Source of the DNA: Olivibacter domesticus
GTDB taxonomy: Bacteria; Bacteroidota; Bacteroidia; Sphingobacteriales; Sphingobacteriaceae
Length of the DNA: 64,000 nt
Direction: 5' to 3'
NCBI RefSeq assembly: GCF_900109575.1
Contig: NZ_FOAF01000008.1
Span: forward strand, 1-64,000
Part shown: one piece after another, positions 52,453-61,474 of the stretch
How the letters are laid out: each line of letters starts with the position of its first letter
Position numbering within the stretch: the stretch's first letter is position 1
Program-made: the position numbers and the translations under genes
Notes under the pieces: model-generated
The model's database searches: none
The model's input: the letters and a program-made list of their open reading frames with translations, nothing else
What the model was told of the DNA's origin: nothing

Positions 52453-53292
52453 ATGATTGAACAAAAAATTTCGCTAAAAAATCTTAATGATTGGAATACA
52501 GATCAAATCATTTCATCGCCTTGTTATAATATATTATTGCTGAATGGAGCAGGTGAGATATCGATCGATCATAATCAATTTGTGTTTTCAAAATATACAA
52601 TATTGTTTGCAACCCCGTATCAGAAAATCCTGATCAACCATAACAATTCGTTTAATATAAGACAGTTAACCTTTCATGGTGATTTTTACTGCATAGAATA
52701 TCATAAAAAAGAAGTCGCCTGCAACGGATTACTATTTAATAATATTTACATTAAGCCATTTATCAGCATTTCGGAAGACCAGTATCGAGTATTTAAAAAC
52801 GACATGGAACACGTCGATCAGTTTTTAAAGGAAAACGATCCCCATGTTGAACCTATAGTAAAAGCATATCTACAAGTGATTCTTGCAAAGGCGAGTCGAT
52901 TAAAAATGAAGGAGTTACATGAAAATGTTCATTTAAATAGACAACGCCATCCCATTGAAAAGTTTCAAACGTTGCTGGAAGAACATTATCTTACTAAAAA
53001 GCAACCAGCATTTTATGCTGATGCGTTATTGATGTCAACTAATTCTTTCTCCAGAAAGTGCAAGGAATACTTTGGCAAATCACCGTCCGAAATGTTGCAG
53101 GAGCGTGTCATATTAGAAGCAAAAAAGCTACTACACCTAAGTTATAAAAGTGTAAAAGAAGTAGCAACGGCCTTGCATTTTGAAGATGAACATTACTTCA
53201 GTCGTTATTTTAAAAAATATACCGGGGTGTCACCAACGCTATTCCGAAAAAAGGTAGGTATCTCAATTGTAGCAGATTTGTCCAAGAAATAG
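52453..53292 (+). CDS. AraC family transcriptional regulator
   Basis: A 279-residue regulator. Residues 1-170 form a sensory domain with a cupin-like character (ILLLNGAGEISIDHNQFVFS) and two or three cysteines. The C-terminal two-helix-turn-helix DNA-binding domain covers about 185-275: ALLMSTNSFSRKCKEYFGKSPSE and VKEVATALHFEDEHYFSRYFKKYTGVSP are the AraC signature. It is followed after 59 bp by a DUF417 gene and is divergent from the ABC-F gene. The arrangement recalls RclR-RclC of E. coli, but RclR identity is not shown. Confidence 0.93.
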   Translation: MIEQKISLKNLNDWNTDQIISSPCYNILLLNGAGEISIDHNQFVFSKYTILFATPYQKILINHNNSFNIRQLTFHGDFYCIEYHKKEVACNGLLFNNIYIKPFISISEDQYRVFKNDMEHVDQFLKENDPHVEPIVKAYLQVILAKASRLKMKELHENVHLNRQRHPIEKFQTLLEEHYLTKKQPAFYADALLMSTNSFSRKCKEYFGKSPSEMLQERVILEAKKLLHLSYKSVKEVATALHFEDEHYFSRYFKKYTGVSPTLFRKKVGISIVADLSKK

Positions 53293-53351
53293 AACAATTT
53301 GTCCATTTATCACTTGAGAGCATGTCTGTAAATTTGTGAAAAAATAAAAAT

Positions 53352-53906
53352 ATGAAGAAGTTCTTAATTTTATTAGCAAAAACGCAACCTGGTTTTATAA
53401 ATCTTATCCGTATAGCCGTTTTCATTGTTATGGCCTGGATAGGAGGCCTAAAGGCACTTCCATATGAAGCAGAGGGTATTGTCCCTTTCGTCGCAAATAG
53501 TCCACTGATGAGTTTTTTCTATACGAAAGAAGCTCCCGAATATAAAATTTATCAAAATAAAGAAGGGGCCTTGGTTCCGGAAAATATAGTTTGGCATAAG
53601 GCAAATGGCACCTACTTGTTCTCCTATGGCTTGGGTGTGGTAATCGTGCTAATCGGAATCTTAACACTCTTAGGTATCTGGTTTGCTAAAATTGGTGTTT
53701 TGGGAGGCTTATTAACCTTTGGTATGGCGCTCGTTACTTTGTCCTTTCTGATCAGTACTCCAGAAGTATACGTAGCCCCCCTAGGCGGCCCTCATGTCGG
53801 GTTCCCCTTTCTTTCTGGCGCTGGAAGATTGGTTATAAAAGACGTCATTATGATGGCAGCAGGATTAATAGTCGCTTCAGAAGCCGCAAAGAGAACCTTG
53901 TCTTAG
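53352..53906 (+). CDS. DUF417 family membrane protein (YkgB/RclC-like)
   Basis: A 184-residue protein with four hydrophobic segments (about 16-34, 85-110, 116-135 and 155-175). Conserved features of the family are KALPYEAEGIVPFVANSPLMSF near residues 35-56, FSYGLGVVIVLIGILTLLGI, and FLISTPEV followed by GRLVIKDVIMMAAGL. The E. coli family member RclC is in the reactive-chlorine resistance operon controlled by the AraC-type RclR. Here too an AraC gene precedes it by 59 bp, which supports a stress role. The biochemical function is unknown. The ATG at 53352 fits the family start. Confidence 0.9.
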   Translation: MKKFLILLAKTQPGFINLIRIAVFIVMAWIGGLKALPYEAEGIVPFVANSPLMSFFYTKEAPEYKIYQNKEGALVPENIVWHKANGTYLFSYGLGVVIVLIGILTLLGIWFAKIGVLGGLLTFGMALVTLSFLISTPEVYVAPLGGPHVGFPFLSGAGRLVIKDVIMMAAGLIVASEAAKRTLS

Positions 53907-54026
53907 AATAGGTACGATTTAGAAACAAAATATGTTCAAGATGTATATAATTTCGTGTAGAGAAATTTGAAACTTAAAAGAAGGAAAAATGTTAATAACC
54001 TGAAACCTGAAGTAATAATTTTGACT

Positions 54027-54245
54027 ATGAAAAGGAAAAAGGTTGAGTTCGAAAAGAAAAAGGGCAAATTAGTAAATCAAAACAAGTCTGGTAGCGAGAC
54101 CCCAGGAAACCTAGCTGACGAAGATATAGCAACGGATCATGCATCGATTGATGAGCTCGAGGAGGATATAACAGGTCCTGTTAAGAAAAATGTGCCTCCC
54201 AAACCAGATTTATTGAGAGGAGATCATCCAGATTTAGCCAAATAA
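54027..54245 (+). CDS. Small hydrophilic hypothetical protein
   Basis: A 72-residue protein from the ATG at 54027 (an upstream TTG is unlikely). The first 17 residues are strongly basic (MKRKKVEFEKKKGKLVNQ), the middle is acidic (SIDELEEDITGPVKK), and the end is Pro/Asp-rich. There is no signal or membrane segment; it is probably disordered. I do not recognise the family. It lies between the DUF417 and S9 peptidase genes in the same direction, with its own gaps of about 100 bp. Confidence 0.55.
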   Translation: MKRKKVEFEKKKGKLVNQNKSGSETPGNLADEDIATDHASIDELEEDITGPVKKNVPPKPDLLRGDHPDLAK

Positions 54246-54345
54246 CTGAAATTTTCATTACATACGAAAGGTTAAAGAACAGTTATTATAAGTTAAATAT
54301 CGGTCAATATTTCGACCATTTTTATAATAGCTTTGCTAGCTTATA

Positions 54346-56646
54346 ATGAGTTTTATGAGCTTTAAAATCAGTATATTGGGGTTTTGTTTTTTAGTGATTG
54401 GGTGTGTAAGATCATTAAATGCACAAGAAGTAACCCGTTTTCAACCCACACATGAGCAATTGGTAGCCCGTTATAAGCGAGCAGCGAAAATAGATAGCCT
54501 CACCGAAGATGCTGTGTTTCGTACCAACGTAACGGCCCATTGGTCGCCTGATGAGAAGTCGTTTTGGTATAAAAATACATTGAAAGACGGTGCAACCGAG
54601 TATATCGAGGTAGATGCTGCATCTGGAAGCAAGCGAACAATTTTTGATGCCTATAAGCTGTCCCTTGCCCTAAAAAAAATCGGTATAGATACAAACCCGG
54701 AAAAAATACAAATTAGCGCCATTCAAAAAGACCAAGATAAAAAGGTCATGCGATTTGCAATGGCGGGTCAGTGGTTTGAATACCGTGTCGCCCAAAATAC
54801 CTGTATTAAAATAGGCTTCCCTCTACGAGAAAAAAAGCCTGACATCGAGATTGCTACTCATGTATCTCCCAATAGAAAATGGGAGGCATATATAAAAGAG
54901 GGAAACCTATTTGTGAAATCGGTAGATGGCAAAGAGACTGTACAATTTACAAAAGATGGTAGCGAGGTTCATCCTTACGGCGAAATACATTGGAGTCCCG
55001 ATAGCAAATATCTGACTGGATACAAAATCCATCCAGTTAAAGATTCATTGGTTTATTATATTTCGAGCTCCGTACCAGGTACTACCCGCGGACAACTACG
55101 CTCACATCCCTATAAACAACCAGGTGATGCTTTTACCTCTTATGAGCTATTCCTTTTTTCCCTTGATAAGCAAAAAGTACTCAAGGTAAATACCGAAACA
55201 ATAGACTTTCCAAATATTCCTCCAGATTTACATTGGCGCTATGACAACGCCCGTTATTTTACTTATGAAAAGTTTGATCGAGGACATCAACGTTTTCGTA
55301 TCATTGAAGTGGATGCCCAGACAGCTCAAACACGCACTGTGGTAGATGAAAAATCAAATACTTTTATATATTTAGCCCGTCAGTATACCCATTATCCAAA
55401 AGGTAGCAATGTGGTGATCCGTTCTTCCGAAAAGGACGGATGGCGACATTTATATCTTATCGACCTAGTAACGGGAGAAGAGCAGCGCATAACAAAAGGG
55501 AATTGGGTGGTTCGCGGTGTGGATAGTGTGGACTTTTCAAAAAAGGAAATTTGGTTCTCCGCCAGTGGGATGAAAACGAATGAAGACCCCTACCTGATAT
55601 ATTATTATCGTGTGGGGTTTGATGGGAAGAATCTGTTGGCCTTAACGCCTGATAAAGGCAATCATGAAGTGGTGTTTTCGCCCACTAAAAAATATTATTT
55701 AGATACCTATTCTTTAGTTAATGTACCGCCTATTACCAAACTACGTCGTAGCAAAGATGGGCAGGAGATAACCCTTTTGGAAAAAGCAGACCTTTCGTTT
55801 TATGAAAAGGCAGGGGTTTCTCCACCAGAAGTGTTTGTAGCGAAGGGAAGAGATGGCGTAACCGATATATGGGGCATCGTAAGCAAGCCGTCGGATTATG
55901 ACCCTCAAAAAAAATACCCTGTATTGGAGAATATTTATGCCGGACCTCACGACTCCTTTGTGCCTAAATCTTTTGTGCCATATAGTGAAATGCAGAGTCT
56001 TGCTGAATTAGGCTTCATCGTCGTGATGATTGATGGTATGGGAACGGCTAACAGATCAAAAGATTTTCACGATGTATGTTGGAAAAATATTGCCGATGCA
56101 GGTTTCGAAGATCGAATTTTATGGATAAAAGCCCTTGCTAAAAAATATCCCTATGTAGATGCTGAACGTGTTGGATTATATGGTACTTCCGCTGGCGGGC
56201 AGAATACACTTTCAGCGTTGCTATTCCATCCTGAATTTTATAAGGCAGGTGTTGCTGCCTGCGGTTGTCACGATAATAGGGTAGATAAACAATGGTGGAA
56301 TGAACAATGGATGGGGTATCCTGTTGGTGAACATTACGAAGAACAATCCAATGTAAGTAATGCAGCTAAATTGCGTGGCGATTTACTGCTGATTGTTGGA
56401 GAGGAAGATACAAATGTGCCTCCAGAATCTTCTTATCGAGTGGCAGATGCACTTATTAAGGCTGGTAAGGATTTTGATTTTCTGGCCATACCGGGGATGG
56501 GCCACAGCGACGGCGGCCCGTATGGCAGGATGAAGAAACGCGATTTCTTTGTTAGGCATTTGATGGGTATAGAGCCGCCGAGATGGAATGTTGGTGAATT
56601 ACCTTACAATAATAATATAGGTAGAGAAAGATGGTCTTTTAAGTAG
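54346..56646 (+). CDS. S9 family dipeptidyl peptidase IV-like serine protease, exported
   Basis: A 766-residue peptidase. A signal peptide covers about 1-26 (ending SLNAQE). The N-terminal beta-propeller (about 90-500) belongs to the DPP IV N-terminal domain type. The C-terminal alpha/beta-hydrolase domain has the catalytic triad Ser615 (LYGTSAGGQ), Asp688 (EEDTNVPP) and His720 (GMGHSDGG). It likely cleaves dipeptides, preferably after proline, from peptides in the periplasm. A TAGCTTTG at 54328-54335 fits -7 and would start transcription almost at the start codon, so the leader is very short. The second Met (54355) is also possible. Confidence 0.93.
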   Translation: MSFMSFKISILGFCFLVIGCVRSLNAQEVTRFQPTHEQLVARYKRAAKIDSLTEDAVFRTNVTAHWSPDEKSFWYKNTLKDGATEYIEVDAASGSKRTIFDAYKLSLALKKIGIDTNPEKIQISAIQKDQDKKVMRFAMAGQWFEYRVAQNTCIKIGFPLREKKPDIEIATHVSPNRKWEAYIKEGNLFVKSVDGKETVQFTKDGSEVHPYGEIHWSPDSKYLTGYKIHPVKDSLVYYISSSVPGTTRGQLRSHPYKQPGDAFTSYELFLFSLDKQKVLKVNTETIDFPNIPPDLHWRYDNARYFTYEKFDRGHQRFRIIEVDAQTAQTRTVVDEKSNTFIYLARQYTHYPKGSNVVIRSSEKDGWRHLYLIDLVTGEEQRITKGNWVVRGVDSVDFSKKEIWFSASGMKTNEDPYLIYYYRVGFDGKNLLALTPDKGNHEVVFSPTKKYYLDTYSLVNVPPITKLRRSKDGQEITLLEKADLSFYEKAGVSPPEVFVAKGRDGVTDIWGIVSKPSDYDPQKKYPVLENIYAGPHDSFVPKSFVPYSEMQSLAELGFIVVMIDGMGTANRSKDFHDVCWKNIADAGFEDRILWIKALAKKYPYVDAERVGLYGTSAGGQNTLSALLFHPEFYKAGVAACGCHDNRVDKQWWNEQWMGYPVGEHYEEQSNVSNAAKLRGDLLLIVGEEDTNVPPESSYRVADALIKAGKDFDFLAIPGMGHSDGGPYGRMKKRDFFVRHLMGIEPPRWNVGELPYNNNIGRERWSFK

Positions 56647-56674
56647 ATCTATTTTATCCTGCCGGAAAGTATTC

Positions 56675-56692
56675 TGTAGCAATATTGCTACA
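56675..56692. promoter_or_regulatory. 18-bp perfect palindrome, possible operator
   Basis: TGTAGCAATATTGCTACA reads the same on both strands. It sits five bases before the TTG of the following promoter (56698-56727), and 29 bp after the stop of the S9 peptidase gene. There is no T-run, so it is a better operator than terminator. Confidence 0.55.
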
Positions 56693-56697
56693 ACGCT

Positions 56698-56727
56698 TTG
56701 ATGGTACACTATTATCAAGTATCTTTA
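56698..56727 (+). promoter_or_regulatory. Promoter of the sugar-phosphate isomerase-like gene
   Basis: TTG (56698-56700), a 19-bp spacer and TATCTTTA (56720-56727) match the Bacteroidetes consensus except for the last base. The start would be near 56734, 42 nt before the ATG. Confidence 0.55.
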
Positions 56728-56775
56728 AATCCAAGTAACATTTATTGTTAACTGAAACAATAGCCATTTATACCT

Positions 56776-57675
56776 ATGAAAGAATATATAGAAAGTTCAA
56801 GGCGCAAATTCTTGATGCAACTCGGTATTTTAACTGCAATACCTCTTTTAGGATCTGGTAAAATATTACCGGCTGCAAAAATTAAATTTGGTTATTCTAC
56901 TATCACCTGGGGAAATGATATAGAGCGGGCCATTAAAGAAATTGCCTCACTTGGTTTTACAGGTGTACAGCTACGAAATCCTTTTGCTGCTTACGGCAGT
57001 AAACCGGAAGTACTAAAACAACTATTGAGTGCTGCTAATTTAGAGGTGGTGATGCTTTCCAGTGGAAATGCCAATATTAATACGGGCAATGATGAATCGG
57101 AAATAACAAAACATGTTGAAAATGCCAAATTCATTAAGAAGTTAGGAGGCAAACGTATTCAAATTACCAATTCCTCCAGACCAAAGACAGGAGATGTTAA
57201 GGAAGAAGATCTTATTAGGTTTGGAAAATTATTAACGGAAATAGGTAGTAGAACTGCTGAGTTCGATATAGAAACTACCTATCATAACCATATGGAACAG
57301 TTGGGAGAAACACCGGAAGAGGTAGATATCATTTTGCAACATGCAGACCCAAAATATGTAGGGTTTCTATTGGATATTGCACATTATTTTCAAGGTGGAG
57401 GAGATCCTGCCGCGGCGGTATTGAAATATAAAGACCGCATTAAGATGCTCCATCTGAAAGATGTAATCAGCAAGGAAGGCGGAAATGGCTATCAGTTCGT
57501 AGAATTAGGGCAGGGCAGCGTAGATATTCCAGCTGTTTTTAAGGCATTGAATACCATTAACTTTAAAGGTTACGCAGTAGTGGAGCTGGATGCTGTACCC
57601 GTAAAAGGTCGCACACAGCTGGCATCTGGTCAAATATCAAAAGATTACCTTGATACACTAGGTTATAATATTTAA
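56776..57675 (+). CDS. Sugar phosphate isomerase/epimerase family TIM-barrel protein
   Basis: A 299-residue protein of the AP-endonuclease-2-like TIM-barrel family. The N-terminus carries a twin-arginine-like signal (SSRRKFLMQLGILTAIPLL). The barrel starts at KIKFGYSTITWGNDIERAI. Metal-binding positions expected in the family are visible in TTYHNHMEQLG, GFLLDIAHYFQGG, KMLHLKDV and the closing YAVVELDAVP. Exported members in Bacteroidota are thought to rearrange sugars, such as keto-sugars made by Gfo/Idh enzymes. It has its own promoter and palindromic operator candidate. The substrate is unknown. Confidence 0.9.
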   Translation: MKEYIESSRRKFLMQLGILTAIPLLGSGKILPAAKIKFGYSTITWGNDIERAIKEIASLGFTGVQLRNPFAAYGSKPEVLKQLLSAANLEVVMLSSGNANINTGNDESEITKHVENAKFIKKLGGKRIQITNSSRPKTGDVKEEDLIRFGKLLTEIGSRTAEFDIETTYHNHMEQLGETPEEVDIILQHADPKYVGFLLDIAHYFQGGGDPAAAVLKYKDRIKMLHLKDVISKEGGNGYQFVELGQGSVDIPAVFKALNTINFKGYAVVELDAVPVKGRTQLASGQISKDYLDTLGYNI

Positions 57676-57776
57676 ATATTCGTACCTGCGTCACGCAAAC
57701 CTACGTATTCGAGGATGATCGGGATATTAATACACTATATGTCATTTCAACCGAGATGGCATATAATTATATCGGT

Positions 57777-59399
57777 TTAATTAACAATTTGTTCCCCCGC
57801 GAATCTTTGTTGTTTGGATATCGGCTCCATATCTTTTACTTCCTCTTTTTTCTTTAGTTTTAATGCTATCACGGTTGTTAGAAGAGCCAATACTATCCAA
57901 AAAGCATCCATGAAGAAGATCTGATAATGGCTGCCATAACTTTTCCATATCCAGTTTCCTGTGATCATACCATTGGCTATAGGGATCATAAATCCTAGCA
58001 GAGAACCGATTAGCAGTGTATATTTATTCGTGAAGTAATTGTCGCGCTTAGCGGCGAATAGTACAGATAAAAACAACCAACTATAGAAAAATACTTGGAA
58101 AATAAATGCCATCCGGTCAGGATTTATGTCTGCTGAAAAGATCTTAACGGCCAAAAAAGTAAATGCAGTGACGGGATACATACTTAAGCAGATAGACAGA
58201 TAGATCCTAACAACCCAAGCATTGAAACGCCTTTGCTTTTCGGGTATGCTCTTTTTATCTCTGGCAACGAGCCATGTCATGACACCAGAAATAATTACAA
58301 AACAAGAAAGAAGTCCTAGAACGAAATAGATGATTCGCATGCCAATACCACCGAAATCACCAAAATGAAGTTTACGAAGCACTTCCGTTGCTCCGTCGAG
58401 ATACGAGCTTGGCCCATAAGGGCTTTTATTGGAAACAATTTCACCCGTAGTAGCCTTATAAACAATTAAGCCTTTACCTGTAAACTTTAATTTGGATAGA
58501 GGAAGGCCTTCAATGGAAATATGCATACTGGCATCTCCATAATTTTGCAGATTTACAGATCTTAATTCAAAATCACCCCACTGCTTTTTTGTCTTTTCAA
58601 TAAATGAATTGATATTAGGAGGGGTAGATAATTTTTCCATCGTCATAGGAAAAGTAGACGTTGTTACTCCCATATCTGAATACAGCTTTTCTGTATTGTT
58701 GTTATAAAGGAAGGAGGCTACGGGAGGGGCAAAAAGTGTTGTGCCAATGATTAGGTATACACCTGTAACGGCATATACAAATTGGTAAGGCAGTCCCAGC
58801 ATACCCAAAACAGTATGAGCATCAGTCCACATGGTTTTGAGTTTTGCTTTTGGCCTAAACAGATAAAAGTTAGACACAATCTTATTCCAGTGTACCCATA
58901 CACCGGTTATGATGGCAAATAGAAAGAAGAAAGATACAAAACCTGCCAGCAGGTAACCTGATGTTCCATATAGATTTAGCTGCGCAAAGAAATGCAAGCG
59001 ATATAAAAATTCTCCCAAAGAATAACCACTCTTATAATCATAACTCTTCATGTCATCAACATCGAGGTAAAAGAATTGCCGTGCTTTATCTTCTTCTACC
59101 GCAAGTGAATCCTTAGAACCAGACATGCTGATATATACTCTACGCTCCGGATTTATTTGGCCAATGAGAATATCCCGGCCATAGGTACCATAACGCTGTC
59201 CAACGGTATCAACCAAACGATCAAAATCGGTGCTTTTAAAAATGTCTTCTTTTATGGGTTGATCTCGTTCCCAAGCTACAATTTCTTCTTTAAAGAAAGA
59301 AAAGGAGCCAGCAAAGAATATAACGTATAAGGCTACGCTGATAACAATGCCGCTAACAGTATGCGTGTGGAAGAGAATATTGTAAATTCTATTGTTCAT
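57777..59399 (-). CDS. PepSY-associated TM helix protein (PiuB-like, iron-related)
   Basis: A 540-residue inner-membrane protein with five or more membrane segments. The first, IVISVALYVIFFAGSFSFFKEE, follows the typical ILFHTHTVSGIV N-terminus. The next, FVSFFFLFAIITGVWVHW, precedes a conserved MWTDAHTVLGMLGLPYQFVYAVTG. A periplasmic region contains PepSY-like sequence (YKATTGEIV), followed by KLHFGDFGGIGMRIIYFVLGLLSC. Relatives are iron-regulated and may reduce ferric siderophores. It lies downstream of two small membrane-protein genes with 5-bp gaps, the usual operon. No TonB receptor gene is next to it here. Confidence 0.9.
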   Translation of the reverse strand: MNNRIYNILFHTHTVSGIVISVALYVIFFAGSFSFFKEEIVAWERDQPIKEDIFKSTDFDRLVDTVGQRYGTYGRDILIGQINPERRVYISMSGSKDSLAVEEDKARQFFYLDVDDMKSYDYKSGYSLGEFLYRLHFFAQLNLYGTSGYLLAGFVSFFFLFAIITGVWVHWNKIVSNFYLFRPKAKLKTMWTDAHTVLGMLGLPYQFVYAVTGVYLIIGTTLFAPPVASFLYNNNTEKLYSDMGVTTSTFPMTMEKLSTPPNINSFIEKTKKQWGDFELRSVNLQNYGDASMHISIEGLPLSKLKFTGKGLIVYKATTGEIVSNKSPYGPSSYLDGATEVLRKLHFGDFGGIGMRIIYFVLGLLSCFVIISGVMTWLVARDKKSIPEKQRRFNAWVVRIYLSICLSMYPVTAFTFLAVKIFSADINPDRMAFIFQVFFYSWLFLSVLFAAKRDNYFTNKYTLLIGSLLGFMIPIANGMITGNWIWKSYGSHYQIFFMDAFWIVLALLTTVIALKLKKKEEVKDMEPISKQQRFAGEQIVN

Positions 59400-59404
59400 A
59401 TCTG

Positions 59405-59704
59405 CTAGATTATAGGGTTATAAATTTTTCCCAAATAAATGAGGCCACAACATAAGAGTGTTATCGCTATGTAGATGGCCCATACTCTCCAGCCATTTTT
59501 TAGTAAGAATGCAAAAACAAAGAGAAAAGCCCATAGGATAATGCCCCCATACCGTAAAGTCATCAATACATTAATGTGGTTGATCCAAAAAGACAATGCG
59601 AGAAAAAGCGATACCGTTACCAAGTATCCGCCTAATAAACCCGCTGAAATCTTTGCAAAGCGTTGCGAGGGAGAGGTGTTTAAATATTTTTTATTAGCAG
59701 GCAT
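59405..59704 (-). CDS. Small membrane protein, DUF3649-like
   Basis: A 99-residue protein with three hydrophobic segments (about 17-37, 49-66 and 72-92). The position between a DUF3325-like gene and the PepSY gene, and the start RFAKISAGLLGGYLVTVSLF, match DUF3649 members seen in iron-uptake operons of many bacteria. Function unknown. The gap to the PepSY gene is 5 bp, which indicates one transcript. Confidence 0.75.
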   Translation of the reverse strand: MPANKKYLNTSPSQRFAKISAGLLGGYLVTVSLFLALSFWINHINVLMTLRYGGIILWAFLFVFAFLLKNGWRVWAIYIAITLLCCGLIYLGKIYNPII

Positions 59705-59709
59705 TTTCC

Positions 59710-60036
59710 TTAGATTAGTTCGGCTATCAGAGAAAGCGAAAAGATAAATAAGAATGTTTTATCATTCACAAAACGTAGAGGGGCCAGTAACACCGTTGCA
59801 CTCGCTAAGGTCATCAATATGACAAAAAATGAAAATATACCTGCACCCAGTCCAAAATGAAGAATACAGCCTGTCAAAGCCGCTAATAATAATAACAAAC
59901 CTATAAATTTACCAAAATGAGGATTGGCCTTTATCCATAAAATAAATCTTATCGTTGAAGATAAGAGCGCTTTCTGCGATGTATTATAAAGCAGAAAAAA
60001 GCCAAGGAAGGTTAATGAGGTGATGGTCGTTAACAT
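59710..60036 (-). CDS. Small membrane protein, DUF3325-like
   Basis: A 108-residue protein from the ATG at 60036 (another Met at 60066 would add ten residues). It has three or four hydrophobic segments. LLYNTSQKALLSSTI and a GLLLLLAALTGCILHFGLGAG region recall DUF3325, which pairs with DUF3649 and PepSY proteins. It is first of the three-gene operon, 5 bp before the next gene. Assignment rests as much on context as on sequence. Confidence 0.7.
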   Translation of the reverse strand: MLTTITSLTFLGFFLLYNTSQKALLSSTIRFILWIKANPHFGKFIGLLLLLAALTGCILHFGLGAGIFSFFVILMTLASATVLLAPLRFVNDKTFLFIFSLSLIAELI

Positions 60037-60245
60037 TATCTTAAATCTGTGGTGTAAAATTATCATTATTTAGATTTAATACAAATTAACTTGTAAAAAA
60101 TATTACTGTTTATAAAGTATTTATTAACAAACAAGGTTTAAGATGCTCGTTAAGCCAACAGTCTATGGTGAGCGACATGATAAGATCGGCTTTATTGGGT
60201 AGGGAACGGATAGCGAAAAACCGGTAAGATCCCAAGTAATAATGA

Positions 60246-60270
60246 AAGAGCCATCCAATCAATGGCTCTT
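60246..60270 (-). terminator. Terminator downstream of the azoreductase gene
   Basis: AAGAGCCAT and ATGGCTCTT form a perfect 9-bp stem with a 7-nt loop (60246-60270), followed on the minus strand by TTCATT. It is about 55 bp beyond the azoreductase stop. Confidence 0.65.
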
Positions 60271-60326
60271 AGTCTTAATTTTTTGATCAACGTGAGTTAA
60301 GTATATTCTTCCCTCATCCTATTTTA

Positions 60327-60935
60327 CTAAAAGGCATATGCTTCTACACTTTCAGCAGTTTTTGGCCAGGCAGCATCTTTTATTTCAGCAACAAGAGTTC
60401 CTTCAATACGGAATACAATAATATCGGTAAGACCTATGAAACCCAAAATCGTTTTCAAATAAGGTTCGACGAAATCATAGCCTTTCAAGGGACCTTCCGA
60501 ATAAACACCGCCAGATGAAATCGCCAGGTATACCTTTTTATTAATTAATAGTCCCTCCGGCCCATTTTCGTTATAGCGGAAAGTAAGGCCCGCTCGAGTA
60601 ATATGATCGACCCATGCCTTTAATGTGGACGGAATGCCAAAGTTATATAAGGGAACGCCAATGACAATTATTTCGGCTTCTTGAACCTCTTTAATAGCTT
60701 CGTCAGAAGGTAATAAGGCACTTCTGTCATCTTCAGTGAGCGATTCACTGGGCTTATAGAATGCCGTAAAATGAGTGTCTTCTAAATGGGGGAGAGGATT
60801 TTTTGCCAAATCGCGCATTTGCACAGTGCTACCGGGATAAATGGACAATAGTCTTTCTAAGATGGTGTTAGATAGTTTGAGGCTAAAAGATTGATTTCCA
60901 TTAACGCTTGAAATTATTTGCAGTATTTTCTTCAT
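60327..60935 (-). CDS. azoR: FMN-dependent NADH-azoreductase / quinone reductase
   Basis: A 202-residue flavodoxin-fold oxidoreductase of the AzoR family. The FMN phosphate loop is in SSVNGNQSFSLKLSNTIL near the start. VIGVPLYNFGIPSTLKAWVDH is followed by TRAGLTFRYNENGPEGLL, and ISSGGVYSEGPLKGYDFVEPYL is close to the C-terminal half of AzoR. It reduces azo compounds and quinones by two-electron transfer, protecting from quinone stress. It lies 88 bp after a DoxX gene that diverges from an HxlR regulator, so it may be part of that regulon. Length equals that of AzoR. Confidence 0.92.
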   Translation of the reverse strand: MKKILQIISSVNGNQSFSLKLSNTILERLLSIYPGSTVQMRDLAKNPLPHLEDTHFTAFYKPSESLTEDDRSALLPSDEAIKEVQEAEIIVIGVPLYNFGIPSTLKAWVDHITRAGLTFRYNENGPEGLLINKKVYLAISSGGVYSEGPLKGYDFVEPYLKTILGFIGLTDIIVFRIEGTLVAEIKDAAWPKTAESVEAYAF

Positions 60936-61023
60936 TTTTTCGTTTTTTATAAATTTTTAATTTGAAAAAGATCAGCAGAGATTTTGTCATTTATCGCTAC
61001 TATATGTGGAGATTAATTTGAAT

Positions 61024-61386
61024 TTATTTGTTTGCTTTTTTAAAGTAGATATAAGAAATTACTAATATTGCTAAGAAAATTAAAGGCATGAGGGAATGCT
61101 GTGTAGCGTCACCTACGGCAGTATGTGCAACAAACGCAGAGATAAAAGTTAATCCAAAACCCCAATAGGCCATTTCCTTAAATTTTCCGGGTACTATAGG
61201 TAATAGCAGTGCTGCCGCTCCGATGAATTTAAGAATAGCTAATTCTACTCGGAAGAAATTAGGAAAACCAAGGTGTACAAATGCACCTTTTATTTCTTCA
61301 TTCGTGAGATAGCTAAATGCACTGAATAGCATCATTGCCCCAACAAGCCCTGTGGCGATCCAATAGATAATTTTATTTGTCATCAT
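61024..61386 (-). CDS. DoxX family membrane protein
   Basis: A 120-residue membrane protein with four hydrophobic segments (about 7-24, 46-66, 72-90 and 95-113). Features typical of the family are IYWIATGLVGAMMLFSAFSYL, KGAFVHLGFPNFFRVELAILKF and the closing SLMPLIFLAILVISYIYFKK. DoxX-like proteins such as CatD of Bacillus belong to quinone/catechol stress systems. It lies divergent from an HxlR-type regulator, sharing the -7 region and a 36-bp palindrome, and precedes the azoreductase gene. Confidence 0.92.
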   Translation of the reverse strand: MMTNKIIYWIATGLVGAMMLFSAFSYLTNEEIKGAFVHLGFPNFFRVELAILKFIGAAALLLPIVPGKFKEMAYWGFGLTFISAFVAHTAVGDATQHSLMPLIFLAILVISYIYFKKANK

Positions 61387-61440
61387 TTTTAATTGTGCTT
61401 TTTACGTAAGCTTTTTGTTTCAATTATTAATTTATTAAGA

Positions 61441-61458
61441 CAAAAGTAGCTATCTTTG
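61441..61458. promoter_or_regulatory. Back-to-back -7 elements of the doxX and hxlR genes
   Basis: CAAAAGTA (61441-61448) is a minus-strand TACTTTTG, and TATCTTTG follows at 61451-61458 on the plus strand. Both match TAnnTTTG and they are separated by two bases. No -33 motif is seen at the right distance for either, so an activator or the palindrome-binding protein may be needed. Confidence 0.5.
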
Positions 61459-61474
61459 CTATAAATAAGTAAGT

